Notes under the pieces: model-generated
The model's database searches: none
What the model was told of the DNA's origin: nothing
Seen by the model: the letters and a program-made list of their open reading frames with translations, nothing else
Source of the DNA: Anarhynchus alexandrinus
Lineage: Eukaryota; Chordata; Aves; Charadriiformes; Charadriidae
Length of the DNA: 64,000 bases
Assembly (NCBI GenBank): GCA_008711295.1
Contig: VUYV01000037.1
Coordinates: 1,211,549 to 1,275,548 of the forward strand
Direction of reading: 5' to 3'
Position numbers and translations under genes: made by a program
Shown here: positions 13,376-25,890 of the stretch, piece after piece
How the letters are laid out: every line of letters begins with the position of its first letter
Position numbering within the stretch: the first letter of the stretch is position 1

Positions 13376-13450
13376 TTTCACTGAAGTCAGTGGGACTGCT
13401 CATATGCATAAAATTAAGCATGTCCTGAAAATGAGCTGGGACCAGATTTC
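13376..13450 (+). repeat. Relic of an unnamed ancient dispersed repeat
   Basis: The core 'cactgaagtcagtgggactg' (13379-13398) is followed by 'ctcatatgcataaaattaag' and 'catgtcctgaaaatgagctg'. A related core occurs inverted at 22941-22991 and weakly at 56311-56365. The same consensus is familiar to me from bird, turtle and crocodile DNA, but I cannot give it a reliable name. Confidence 0.5.
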
Positions 13451-15687
13451 TCTACCTTACCATATTTTGCTCAAAATAGACACCCAGCGAGATTTGCAAA
13501 TGTGCATAAGGAGGGTTCAGTGATGATTTTTATAACTCTGTCTTTTCTCATTGAATTCTGGGGAAAAAAATGCAAGTCGTGTACTCAAGCTGAACATTTG
13601 TGTGACATAGTAAATTGCCGTTACTATGCCTTGTTTCACCCTGGAGCACGAATGGAGAAACGCAGGACCTCCAGCACGGACAGGCAGCTCTTACCACTTC
13701 TGGCAGCGGAGTGTTTCACTCTGCCACCTTTTGTAGGGCTGACTGAAACACAGAGCCCTTCTCCAATCACGGCCAAAGGTACTGCTTTGTAATCTGCTAC
13801 ATTTATAGTCCCATGTTACATCCAATACTACACAGGCATTTTCTTTTATTACACTTTTATTACACGTCCTCACTGCAGAGAAAGACAAACCTATATGAAA
13901 CTGAAAAATGCATCTTATTTGACCTGGATCCCAGACCAGGATACTTACAAGACAGAGTCAGCTAGATATCTTCAAATGTCAATGTCTGTGACCTTTTTTG
14001 TGGCCTCTGAGGGAAGCCAGTATGTAGAAAAGCTTTAAAAGGCAATTGTAGGAGGCCTATGAAGAACCACATACAAAATGTGTAACTTTTTCCCTGTAAA
14101 TGAGTAGGGCAGAGCCTCTTTAAGGACCATACCTTTCAATTCCAGCATCACTGCTAACAAAGATGATGGAGAACAAATTATGAGCAAGACCTGCAGACTC
14201 TCCTTTTTAAGACAAAAATTTCCTATAAAAGCTTTTTCTACACAATACAACTAAAGGCAGCCCTGAAAATCCTCCGCTACAGGAGTATATTGATAAGAAC
14301 CAAACATGCCAGTTAAAAACTACCATCACAATGGGAAAGCAGTACAAATACCTATGCTTTTAGGTAATAATTACAAGAGTTTATTTCTAGTAATAGGGTT
14401 ATGCATGCGAGGCAAATACTAATTGATGGTGCCAGCAGATCACTTTCATAACAAGGTACAGAATGCAAATGCTTTGCAGAAAACAGTAATTGATTCAATA
14501 CCTAGTTGGTTATATGCATATTGATATCTAGGTTGCCTGAGTAACCTTAAGACTAAATACAATACAGAAGGTAATTTATTATCACAACTCCCCCAAATCT
14601 GTTACCGCATTCACACATTCAGGCTCGAACCTGAACTGTGCTACCCAAAATGTCTATCATGACTTGAAACAAGCAACAGACACTCCGGGAGGCTCTAGGA
14701 GAGTCTGAGAGCTTAGCAGGGTGGGAAGACGTGTAGCATGTTTCCCTCCATTGGCTCTCCCCTTCATTTCAGTTCCCCTGGGAGCCGGTGGCACTGGGGA
14801 CCTCCGGCGTTACCTGAGCAGAGGCATCAGTTCTGACAGATGCAAGGACATATTTCTGGGGAGAAGCGATTTGTATGCAGTTGTATTTACTTACTACAGA
14901 GCTTGGGTTGAAGGTAGTGACCACTTTTTTGCTGGACTTCTTTTCATGAAAAAGCTGTGGATTGACTGGGAGTAACGCAGTCAGACTCCCTTGGAGATCA
15001 GAGAGGAAGCTGGGCCTAAGCTGTCGAAGCTGTGAGCTTCTGGAGATCAGGCTGAGCTCTGAACCTGGTGCTTGCTTGGCAGGCAGTTGTTTGGCTGCAT
15101 TCTGCCCCCATCCCATCAAAATCCTGTAAGAGACAAACCAAAATCCTCGTGTGATTTTGCAAGGCAAGTTCAGCTTGAGGTATGAACTTGGTAGCTCAAA
15201 ATCACCCCTGATTTTTGAAGCACTAGTCCTGAAGAGAAAATGCAATTCCCTAGACCCTCACTGTGAAAAGTGGAAAGATGCTCACTCCAGGTTTAGACCA
15301 CAAATCAATTAGGTGTCCCTTAAAATCAAGTGCTTGACCTGAAACAGCCAAACCCTTTTTAGAGTCCGCTCTCAAAAGCATTCTCCCACCTAATGCCTTC
15401 CACTGTAGCATTGCTGTTCACAGCAATCAGTATTCTCGGGCACAGACTCTTTCTTGTCTTAATGCAAAGCCTTACTTACACTTCTTTTAGTAGGCTGCAT
15501 GCTAATAAGGAGGGTTTGCAACCTTCACTGTCAGTGAGAAGTCCCAGGGTAGCTCTGCCTGATTCCTGGTTGGTGGGATGCACTGCACGTGGCACCCTCT
15601 AATTGGGGAAAACAAGCCAAATGATACCTTCTCAATGTGCAGTTAAAACAAGTTAAGTTAACACAAGGGATGTTTCATGTTTCGTGC
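13451..15687. other. Unique non-coding DNA
   Basis: No gene or repeat is recognised. Frames at 14721-14975 (+) and 14769-15245 (-) overlap on opposite strands and show no domain, so both look like chance. Confidence 0.6.
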
Positions 15688-15740
15688 GAAGCTGGTGTTC
15701 CTCAGGGATCTTTTCTGTTGGCCTTTAACAAAGATTTAAT
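15688..15740 (+). mobile_element. Possible small LINE reverse transcriptase remnant
   Basis: One frame from 15690 reads A-G-V-P-Q-G-S-F-L-L-A-F-N-K-D-L. This recalls the conserved GVPQGS motif of CR1/L2 reverse transcriptases, followed by a decayed 'LFNIFINDL'. Only about 17 codons are readable and the flanks do not clearly extend the match, so chance similarity is possible. Confidence 0.35.
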
Positions 15741-18700
15741 GTAGTCGTCAACTTTGCTGTACTTCAGAATTTGGAGGTTGAAAAGCTGAAGCAGCACCCA
15801 CATATGTATACAGTCACACATGGTAGCAGTTAGATGTGCAATAGAGGCATACAGCTCAGCATGGTCTTTTGAGAGATGTGCCTACTGTTACTTAGATTAC
15901 TGCATCACTGAGATGTAACAGGGGAGATCAAGGTTCCCCTGAGTTAGCCACAGTACAAGCGTCTCCAACGATTTAACCTCTGAGGAGATCAAAATGTCCA
16001 GTGCTCTCTGCAAGGTGACACACAATGTCAGAAAAGAGCTGGGAACAGAAACTAATTCTTTTCAGGAACCTTTTTGATATAGTCAAAGGAATATATTGTG
16101 GATATACATGGTGCTATGAACATCTATGCATAGCTGAGTACACATTCTTTGACAAAAGTTGGTCAGGAAACAGTTAATATTTTAAAGAAAACTATTGAAA
16201 TAAGTTAGTGTCCTCCTGGGATTTAACCCGTTCACACATTTTCTCCCGAGAAATGCTGAAGCTTCAGGCTATATGGATGTGAAATGTAACTTAGTATAGA
16301 CTAGGGAGAGGAATCTTGCATTAGGCTCAGCTCCTGTCTCAACTATGTCTGATTGTGTCCCCCAGTTTAAGGTTTGTTACTTGATTTGGAAGCCTGTTAC
16401 GTCTCATGAAATGAATACATATAACTTGCAGCTGCTTTCATAGTTTAAAAGCTGTCATTTTACCTTATGCACAAAGAAATACATTTCCTGTCTATGTCAA
16501 AGCGATCCACACAGCTCTTCCATGGACTTTTGAAAGGGTCTTCTGGGGTGCAGCAGCACAGCATTTCTTCTGTGAGAGCAATTTGCTCTGCCATTATATT
16601 GTCTGCAGGTATGCAGCTGTATTGTTTTACCGTGTTGATCTTGGAAGAAGCTGGAAAGCTCATAAACTGGAAAGCAATTGGTTTCCAGCCGAAGCTTTAC
16701 TTCTTCCTAGCCCACTGTGCTCTCCAAGGGAATCTCTGCGGGATTTTGTTAAAGGGGAAAAGGAAGATGCAATTGTGTTCAGAGCTAGGGCAGATGCAAT
16801 ATTACTCCAAATCAAGGGTTACATCTTGCTCTGTTTCTTGGTCATTTCTTCTATCAGCTCACATAGATCATGAGCACACCTCATCCTGTGTCTACATCAG
16901 CTGCCCACCACTCCCACTGCCCGGTCGCACATTTCTCTCACTGCAGGGAGCCTGCACATTTACTGTGGCCACAGAGATACTTCAAAGGCAAACACAGGCA
17001 ACTCTTGAAACGCGGATGATGACCACATGCTGGACAGAAAAAACACTTCCTGCAGAGGGGCAGAGAATCACGTAAGTGGTGCTAACTCACAGATCCGACA
17101 TCCCAGACACTTTCTCTTAGATGTACCACCAATGGCGATGCCCTCCTCAGTCTATGCTCAAGGCTCCCCGGTAACATTCACAAATGGGAAAAAGCATGGG
17201 AGACAAAGGCCACAGGCTGCAAGAGAAAGAGGGATGTGGAGGGGGGGGAAAGCCTTGCTCCAAAACCAGAGCTGCTCTGCAAATGGAGTTGGCATGTATG
17301 TGAGCTGCTTATAGCTTGCAAATACTGACAGGAGTGAAATGTGTGGAGTTCATGGGGAATTTCTATTGAGCCCCATGCAGTTACAGAGGCATTCCTCCCT
17401 AAATTTAAGGGAGTTAATTAGAATAATATATGTGCCACTTCAGCGTGATGCCTGATGATCACGCTGTGGAGAAAGGAAAGAAAAGCTTGCTTGAGAGAAA
17501 ATGCTATTATCTACCCAAAGCAAATACAAATCTGGAACTTGGTGTACACTTTTTCAGAGATGTTACAATCATCAGTCACATAGTGTGTGGATCTTATCCA
17601 CAATACCCTGCACACAGTCAGCTGTTCAGCATGTTGCCCTGTTGCTAAGTATGAAGCCAGAAAATAAGTAGGCAGGTCACTTCCCGCCTCATTAACACAG
17701 TGGGAGGGGGGACGTCTGAAAAATAAGGTTGTAGAAACAGCCATGAAAGCTCGTTGGAAGCTAAACAATACCCAAGATCCAGCCATGATGCCCTTCCTTT
17801 GTCTTATTTCTTTTTGTCTCTTTCAATGGCTTATTTTCAGTTGTTCCTAACTGCTGGTGATTTCTGCGGCTCCTCGCTAGCCTTTAAGAATCCCGAAGCA
17901 GAGAAACAATTGTGTCATTTACTCAAGCTACAGGAATGGGGTTTTTTCTCCTCTTCTGGAAAAGTAGGAATTATCTCACAGAGACCACCTTCTGCGTTAT
18001 TGTAAAACCTTACCTTGTGTGTAAGTGGGTGTGCTGAGTGTTCAGATGGGGCAGGAGGATACAGATGGAGCACTCCCAGCACTCAACCAGTGCTATTTTG
18101 CTTTTATCATGCTGCAGAGAGATTATCAGCCTAGAAACCACCACTTCTCTTGGGAGCAATGTCCCAGGAGACATTCTTCAAGGACTTTCATACAAACATC
18201 ATCCTTCAGCCCCACTGAAGTGTGACTAAATGTGGTTATGTTAGAGTGGTTTTTTTTTTTGTTTTCTTTGCCTCTCTCTAATGCATTAATTTTTAAAAGC
18301 TGCTATAACAAAAGCTTTAAACAGAAGGTTAAATATGTGGAAGGAAAGGTAGTCAAAATGTTTGATAAAAGAAAGAAAAAGGTAAAATGTTCATGAAAAA
18401 TGAAAAACATCTCTGTTTTGTTCAGGATTTGCACTGAATTCTTCATTCCTAAAGGTTCATCTGTAGCCATTTTTGTTTTGTTTTACTGGGGCCATAAGTC
18501 TGTATGTGTTGCTTTCATTTTTTTTTAATCAAAAAAAAAGAAAGAATAGGGTTCTGCTCCTCCCTTATAGTCACATCATGACTTCTAAATGAAAATAACA
18601 GTGTTGGAAAACAAAGGCTTTTCAGCAGCAGACCCTGTTCATGCTGCAAACCTTACACAACCAGCTCTGACATAGGTTAGCCATTATACCATGACAAACG

Positions 18701-19080
18701 AGACAGAAGGTATACGGTTGCTTGTCTGGGGATGTATCAAGAAAATACAGAATGCAAAGGTCTTGGAAAAAAGCCACTTGCAAAATCCAGATTCAAGCAT
18801 GGAAGGAAGGCCTGGGTTAGAAGACAGAGGTAGCCTAAAATACAGTAGAAAGTCTCGCTCAAATAGTCCTTTCAAATCTATGGATAACCTCCTTACTCTG
18901 AAGTGATGCTCGCTGGTCTGACAGACCCGGTTGATACAGTTTGAGCAAGTTTCCTCCCACCCGCCTGTTTCCAAATGAATCTTCTGAAATGACATGTAGT
19001 AATTTCTCAATAAGATTTCAATTTGCAATGTTAATGGAAAGGAAGCTTCGGTTGGACAAAACCTAACTGTTTTTTGAGGG
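15741..19080. other. Unique non-coding DNA, about 3.3 kb
   Basis: No gene is recognised. The longest non-repeat plus-strand frame of the window lies here (16467-17075, 202 codons). It has no signal peptide, domain or low-divergence motif I can identify, and its length is compatible with chance. T-rich runs occur at about 18248-18262 and 18518-18528. Confidence 0.55.
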
Positions 19081-19620
19081 CACCACATATAAAGCCAGCT
19101 TCGTACCAGATACCGACTCTGGTTGGGGAGCAGAGGGCAGAGCTTGCCCTGACAGCTGGTGCTCAGGCCTCCTTGTGGGCCGGGAACAGGGGTGGGCCAG
19201 GCTGCCGGCGAGGATAGTGCTCGCTGCCCTGCCTCTCACCCGCTGCCATGTCAGAGCCTGTGCACCGCTGTTGGGCTGGTGTACCCCGGAGTGTCCGGGG
19301 CGTGGAGCCATGTCTTGGGCACATGTCTCTTGGGTCCCTTGTGGGGTCATGCAGAGGTGTGCTCTGGAGCGTGCCAGCTTGATGTGAGCTGCACGGGTCC
19401 CTCCTGTTGGCAGAACCTGGCACATCCCCCTGGGTGCAGCCTGGCACCACGGCCCTGCTGCAGGCTCCCATCCCTCCAGTGCCAAACTGTGGATCTATTG
19501 CTTCCTTGTGGCACCTCCCAGAAAAGCAAAGAGTTGGTGCGGGTGAGGGGCTGGGGGCCACTGAGGGACTGCAAGAGGTCTTTATATCAGAGCAGAAAAC
19601 ATGACGGCCATCATGGGGTG
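19081..19620. promoter_or_regulatory. GC-rich, CpG-containing patch with an upstream TATA-like site
   Basis: Base composition rises sharply compared with both flanks. By eye I count about 16 CpG dinucleotides, most of them between 19185 and 19310. An ATATAAA sequence lies at 19087-19093, just before the patch. Long open frames on both strands (19159-19632 and 19163-19624) follow from high GC and do not resemble known proteins. It could be a weak CpG island, a non-coding RNA promoter or a GC-rich repeat. Nothing decides between these. Confidence 0.3.
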
Positions 19621-20585
19621 TCACTATGCTGAAAACAAAAGGAAGGGCAGGCTTTTAATTTATTAACAAACTTTTGCTGATAGCTGAAAGAATTTAGTGC
19701 TTGAGCTTGGAAGCTCTAGAGCATCCATCTTGTTCTGCAAATTTCCCCATCAATATATGGAGAGTGTCTTGCAAATCACCCTGAATATAGATAAGAGTAG
19801 CTGTGTCTTCCTTGTAGGTTGCCTGCAGTGAAGGCTCAGTTGCAACAGCCCGTCAAGGTGTGAGTTAATGTTGATTACTCCTTTTTGTGGGCACAGGGTA
19901 GGGACCTTCACACCAACAACAGCACCCTACTGACTCAAAGACAAGCTGTTCTGCCCAGCTCTAGGGTCCTTCCCCCACCTCTGCCCAGCCTGGCCATCAC
20001 CTCACTCCGGGGCAATGTTGGCAGCAGGATTCACTGCCTTCCTTGCCCACGTGCCAGTGGGACCTTTACTTCCTCCAGCATAACTTTGCCTCACCACAAG
20101 GCTTACGGAATGTGGCTAGGTAAAAATAGCATGCCAGGAGGTGAACACAGCAAAGCCTCAGCCTTCCTGTGCTGTAGCCTCTTTTGATTATTCATTTTCC
20201 TCTCCTGTATTATTATAATGACAGCCTGTCACATGCCTTTTTTGTTTGGTTTTGGTAAGGAGAGGTTTCAGGAAACGTTTTCCACTGGAGTTTCATGTGA
20301 GAAACTTGCCATTATTTCTCAGTACTGTATCTTTATTCACAATGAGAAGAATGATTCTGTAACAAATTCAAGTCAAACTTTGATTAAAACAGTGATAAAA
20401 TGGTACAGATGATGTTTTTATTTTTTTAAAACACGGGACAAATTTTAACCAAGGAAAACGGAAACAGCGCCAAAATTTCGTAAGAAATTATGCTTCCCTC
20501 CTTTGAACAGACTTTAGCTGCACCTGGGAGTGTAAAACTCATTTCGGACAAGTGTTGTCCTTCAACAGCTGACCCTCTGAGGGGT
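19621..20585. other. Non-coding DNA
   Basis: No gene is seen. A 100-codon frame at 19885-20187 (+) has no recognisable domain. Confidence 0.55.
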
Positions 20586-20612
20586 TGGTACAGCACCTAG
20601 CATAATGAGATG
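20586..20612 (+). repeat. Short scrap of the 'CACCTAGCACAATG' ancient repeat
   Basis: The bases 'tggtacagcacctagcataa' followed by 'tgag' match the core of the tail described at 36001-36118. The scrap is very short, so confidence is limited. Confidence 0.35.
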
Positions 20613-20619
20613 CTACTCT

Positions 20620-21240
20620 CCAATTAGAAAGTTTAGATCCCTGTGGAAAGTACATAACGTAGCTGTGTAACTGTTAATAAACCCAGTAATACTAATTTTG
20701 GCAATATTCAGTCACCACCCTGTTTGCCACTTGGTGTCCTACGTTGTATAGCAAAGCATGTAGTCTTATAAGCTTTATCCCCAGTAATCAGTCCCCGTGT
20801 TTACATTAATGGACCTGTCCAAGGGGTCTGAAAGTCTCTCCTCTCAGCAAGGGAAAGAATTACAGCTGTTTGTGTAAATCAGTGCTGTTTGGGTGAAAAA
20901 AAAACCAACCATGTTTAACTTACCTGTTTGCTGCATATGAGGCATTGTTAAGCTCTGTAAATTAACACGGGGTAAGTTTTCTTTACTTAAATTAATTCTC
21001 AGCTACACTAATAGGTTAAATAATTTAACAAGGTCCGAAGTCTGCATGACAGCTTTAATTTAGTGCGTAACTTTCATTGTGTGCTGAATAGTTTCGAGGC
21101 CAGCTGCATTAAACAAATGCTAGCCTAAAGACGGAGTTAAGCTGTGCAAATAGTTCCCTGAACTGAGAAGCACGTAACCAGCAGATAACTCAGTTACGCT
21201 TAAACTTTATACAGATGTCATTTCTTTCATCTTCTGGGCT
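20620..21240. promoter_or_regulatory. Candidate conserved non-coding element
   Basis: The stretch is AT-rich, free of transposon signatures and dense in motifs typical of developmental enhancers: CCAATTAG, GTTAATAA, a forkhead-like TGTTTAC at 20809-20815, and several TTAAT sites. This is an impression from composition and motif density only. No alignment was available. Confidence 0.2.
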
Positions 21241-22940
21241 TTGGAGTGAGCTCTGGAAATGAAACTCCTCACTGTAGCAATCACAATGACATATGTGCAG
21301 CCCCCATTAGAAAAAAAAATTTCTGAGCTGGGATCTGAGATTGAGCATGCCTAAATCAAGGTTTAGACACTTTTTATCGCCTGCTAATACACGTGCAGGC
21401 ATACCGTTCTTTAGATTTTTTTCCTCCCTTTCTTCAGAATATATTATTTCTAAGAGACAGCTGAATTAAGTTTCTTGTCTTTGGTATTTCTCTTTTCCCT
21501 TCAGCTTTATATTGTAGTACCCTGCCAGCTAATCTCGCTTTCCTTGTGAGCAGTGTACCCTACCATTTAAGTAAAAATGGTTTTCAGAAAAAATATGTCC
21601 TATAAGATGTTATGACATTTTGTGAAACAACATAATGCAATGTGACTGATGCAGATGGATATGCCCCATAAAGCTGAGAGATTTAGATACGTAGTTTTTC
21701 CCCAAAAATCACTTCATAAAGCAGTTTTGTTTAAAATATCACTTTGAAATCCTATTTGAACTCCTTGGAATAGATAGCAAATTTATTTAAACTTTTATAT
21801 AAAAGGCTTTTTACCTGAATGCTTAGAGATTTTCTACGTGCAATGTTTTTTTCAGCTCAGTATGTAGGGGAAAAAAGTATACAATTTATAATAAAGCACC
21901 CAGCTAATGTTTCCTTCTTTACTCCCTTCCCTGAAGGAAGAGAAATGCTTTAGTAGGATCAATAGTTGTAAATCATTACAAATGATTTGAGGTTTTATTT
22001 CATCTACTTTTATTATAATGTCCATGCCATCTGCTGTACATATTGAGCTTATTACACTAATTCCTTTTGCAAGCTCCAACCTCTGAGTGAGAGATGTCAG
22101 AGGGCAATTGATTAAAGGATATTTGTTCTGTTACACCTTTTTCTTTAATTTCTCTCCGTAAGGATTTCAGGTTGAGTAAGTGAGCTGACATGATAATGGG
22201 GCCTCAAGTCTGGAGATAAATGAGACGTGTGACTTTGTGCATTCATAAATATCAGAACATCTTTTAAGCTGGTGGTAATGGGAGGGGCAGTTGGTGTCAG
22301 CTATGTGTTAGTACAAAGCTAAAGGCACAAGGCTGTGTTTTTTTCTTAAAAGCAAAGAGAATGGATGCTTGACATATAAATGATAGCTCAATCTAGGAAT
22401 CTACCTACTGTATACCCCTTATCATCTGTAGTTAAAAGAATTTTGTGTGATAGGAGTAGGACAAAGGGGAAAAGCAGAACAAAGAAAAACTCAAAAGGTC
22501 CTCTAATATAGCATGTGATATCACTAATATAGTGAGTGAATATTGGCACGATATTGAGTATGTGTATTTCTACCACAAAGTAAGAGCTGTTTGCTTCTAA
22601 ACTTTTCAGCCGTAAAGTGTATATCCTCAAATTCTTGCCTTCCACATTTGCACTAAGCAAACATTAAGACACAAGGGTTATAGGTGCTTGAAAAAAAATC
22701 TATCACCTTGTCTCCATCAGTTCAAGACAGTGTCAAGAAGAAGAAGTGAACAAGACATGTCATAAATATTAGAGACTTGCTTCGTAACCTTAGAGCAATC
22801 AGTCCGAGTATGACAGTAGCCTGAATATTTAATAACTAACGCAAACTTTGCAACTGCAACTTGAGTTTCATCACATTTTGACCTATTTATAATTAACTTG
22901 TCCATCTTGTTTGAGGTCCTGACACTATATATGCAGCTGA
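21241..22940. other. Unique AT-rich non-coding DNA
   Basis: No gene or repeat is recognised. Small frames at 21852-22079 (-) and 22388-22660 (-) are without domains. Confidence 0.6.
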
Positions 22941-22991
22941 GTAACATTTACACACATGAGCAGTTCCACTGAATTCAGTGGAAAACCATGA
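22941..22991 (-). repeat. Relic of the same unnamed ancient repeat as at 13376
   Basis: The plus strand reads 'acacatgagcagttccactg' then 'aattcagtggaaaaccatga'. This is the inverted form of the 'cactgaagtcagtgggactg' plus 'ctcatatg' core at 13379-13406. The two copies share the order and spacing of core and flank, which supports a common origin. Confidence 0.45.
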
Positions 22992-24889
22992 GAAATCTTA
23001 TTTAGTGGATACTGGTGCTGGATCCTATATGCAGACAGCCACGCATGAATATGTCAGTCTGAGATCCTCTCTAAAGGTCAGGACAGCATTTTAGCACAAG
23101 CTTCCTCATCGGGGCTCCAGGACTGTCCAGCCAGAAGTCTTTCTTGGCACGATGCCTGCTGTTCATGAAATAAAACCACCTGGGCTAGAAAAGCTGGGCA
23201 ACAATATAGCTGAGATCAATCATTTTGAGCCGTGGCCCTGAATTTTCTGCACGTATTTTTGAAGGTTCGGATCTCTGTGACATGCTATTAGTTGCGCTCA
23301 TGTACAACTTGAGTCTGGCTCGTGGCACCTTTTAAGTTCCAGCAATCACAGGCTTCAAATGCAAGCCTAGTTGCCACCAAATTGCACTCTCCTGTATGCC
23401 CTCTCACGTTGGTTCTGTTGTGCCAGCAAAGCACCCAGATTGCCATTTTTCATTTGAAGACAGAATGAACAACTTCCGTTTCTTTGGGTAAAGAAGTCCT
23501 TGGACAATCTTAGTTTTACGTAAAGTTTTAAATTAGCCAATGACTACTTCAAACACCAAGTCTGCTGATTCTGAAGCACATACTTTATATTGATGCCAAA
23601 TGGCACGCCACAGAAGTCTGTGTTAGACTTATTATCAGTGGTACGTCTCAGAAATTTTCTGGCTGAGAGCTTGACTGCTAAAATACCTCCAAATACCTTG
23701 AAACTGCAATGGGTATATTCTGCTTTTGTTCACGAAAAAATGTCAGATGCTGCACAACATGATACCCCCCAATATAGTTGCGTCATTTTGTGCATCTAGT
23801 TTCCTCAGCACACAGGCTCCTGTTTTCCCTGCTATTAGGCACTTTACAGCTCCAGTGCTAATTGCACAAATTGATTCATTTACAGCCAGCACAACAGAAA
23901 ACAGGGCAACAATGGAGACAAAAAGATTGCAGTGAGGCATTGCAACTGCTGTACTGATGGATGATGAATAAAAGTGCCAGCTGTGTCTTGTCAAAAGAGG
24001 AAACTGAAAAAGAAAATTCCAAAAAGGACTTTGTGAATTTTGGTGTCTGTAGGGAAGAAAACAGCAGAAAGGATTACTGAGAGCTTCCCTACCCACTAGG
24101 TCATACCACCATCCTGTGTTGAGGTGTGGGGTGCCATTCCACAGCTATTGCTACTGCAGTTTGTACAATATGGCATTTACTGCCACATTAAGAATTGAAA
24201 ACTTCTTTCTCTCTCTTCAACAGAGCTTCAGCTAGTTGTGCTGTTCTCGTGTCTCTCCAGTGGGTTTTCTCTGCAGCTTACTGAACTTGCAGCACTGAAT
24301 AGGCAGTGCTGAGAGCATGGCAACGGAGCCAGGAGCCTGACTGCTGGGTAACTCTTTTGCTGGAGAGTAAATAAACTCCTTTATAGAATGCAGTCTCACG
24401 AGAGTTCTTCTCCAATTGGCACAGACTGTGAAACATATCCTTTCCCTGCAACACGGGGAGAAAAAGCAATACCCTCCTGTTCTAATCTCTCCTGTGGCAA
24501 TCTAATATATTGTTACTGGCATAGCCAAAGCCAGTGGCTACCAGCTGGAGCTGTGTTGAAGGCTCACAGGACCTGTGCACAGATGATGAATTCAGGGCAT
24601 GTGGGAGACAAGTGATTTACATTCTGGAAGTCTGCACAAAGGAGGTCCCAAAAAGAGTTCAAAGCCATCTTCCTCTGGTGTGAAATAGAGACTTGTGCAG
24701 CTTTGTCACCATAATGGTTCCCGCCACTTGTCCAGCTACCCCCTGCAGAGCCCTGGCCTATGCAGCCTCCTGGACAGACCTACGGTGCTCACCTTGACTG
24801 ACACAGTTAAATCTTTCTCAGGATCCAAAACTCTGATCTAAAGCTTCATCCCACAGGTCAGCTCCCAGAGCTAAAGGGGATTGTGTAGG
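22992..24889. other. Unique non-coding DNA
   Basis: No gene is recognised. A 117-codon minus-strand frame (23743-24096) overlaps plus-strand frames and has no recognisable domain. Confidence 0.6.
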
Positions 24890-25420
24890 GCAGAGGCAAA
24901 TAGTCAAAAGTCCCAGCCCAGGGGTTTCAGTAATTTAATAAGGACAAATAAGGCATAGAAAAGATGATTATCAGGAGCATCTTAGCAGATTAGCACCTCA
25001 CATACTGAAAGCATTACAGAGTCTAAATATTGCAGCATGAACATCTTGCTTGTCTATGAGCATGGGCGATACTGCAAACCACGTAGGAGTTACATTTTAG
25101 ATGACTGAGACGCACAGTTAGCTTAAAGAGCCACGGTCATTATTTTTAGACACGGCTGATTAATTTGCTTTACCAAGACTCAAATGTAACATAATGTATA
25201 TAATGCAATTAGAAGGCTGCGTCTCTATTAGTACTGTAGGCAAAATGCAGAGATAAGCTTCTGAGAAGCAGTAGGAGTCTAATAATTATTTATACCTTCA
25301 TCCTGTCTGTGAGAGCTCGTGGACTTTAGTCTGGAAGTTTGAGCATTTGAGAGGCATGTGCGCTAATCAGTGTGTTATTGATTTCCCCTCAAATTCCACA
25401 CCTGAATGTGTCTTGCTCGG
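24890..25420. promoter_or_regulatory. Candidate conserved non-coding element
   Basis: A repeat-free AT-rich stretch with clustered homeodomain-like sites (GATTAATTTGC near 25157, TAATAATTATTTAT near 25280) and no open frame of note. Composition-based suggestion only. Confidence 0.2.
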
Positions 25421-25863
25421 TTTACATGACAGCCTAAGAGTCTAACAGGACATGACTATATGCTGAGGAGGTCAAAAAAGAGGACAAACATACAGCAATT
25501 GAGTGCCACAGCTGGAAAACAAATGAAAAGTAGACTTTCTTCAATATAAGTGTATCTTCTCCCAGAGGAGTGGCATGCCAGGCACCCAAGTGTGATGCAA
25601 AGGACGTCATTCCTGCTCCACATTCATCCAAATGACAATAACTGTACTGTATGTAGCTCAGAGAGATCATTCTTTCTCCTTCAGCACCCCTTTGCCAGAA
25701 CCATGAGGTTAATTTCTCATCGTGGCTACTCTGTCAAGCAACACACACAACAAATATTTATTTACCTTTCTGCAGTCTAACAGCTAGATATTGTCAGTTC
25801 CATATTAGGGGTGAAATTTTGGCCCGTTTCTAGTCCTGTACATTGTGTAGAAATAGCATGTTA

Positions 25864-25890
25864 AAAACAAACAAACAAACAAACAAAAAC
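25864..25890 (+). repeat. (AAAC)n microsatellite
   Basis: Five to six tandem AAAC units are visible, flanked by A-rich sequence. It could be the tail of a decayed retroelement, but no body is recognisable upstream. Confidence 0.85.

Noticed and set aside
14610..14640. tRNA-like 'ggctcgaacctg' stretch
   Set aside because: No A box, acceptor stem or cloverleaf can be built around it.
16467..17075. 202-codon plus-strand open frame
   Set aside because: No recognisable domain, signal peptide or splice pattern. About one frame or fewer of this length is expected by chance in 64 kb on six frames, so length alone does not support a gene.
19159..19632. Overlapping 157- and 153-codon frames on opposite strands
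   Set aside because: They are explained by the GC-rich patch. The translations are biased in composition and lack domains.
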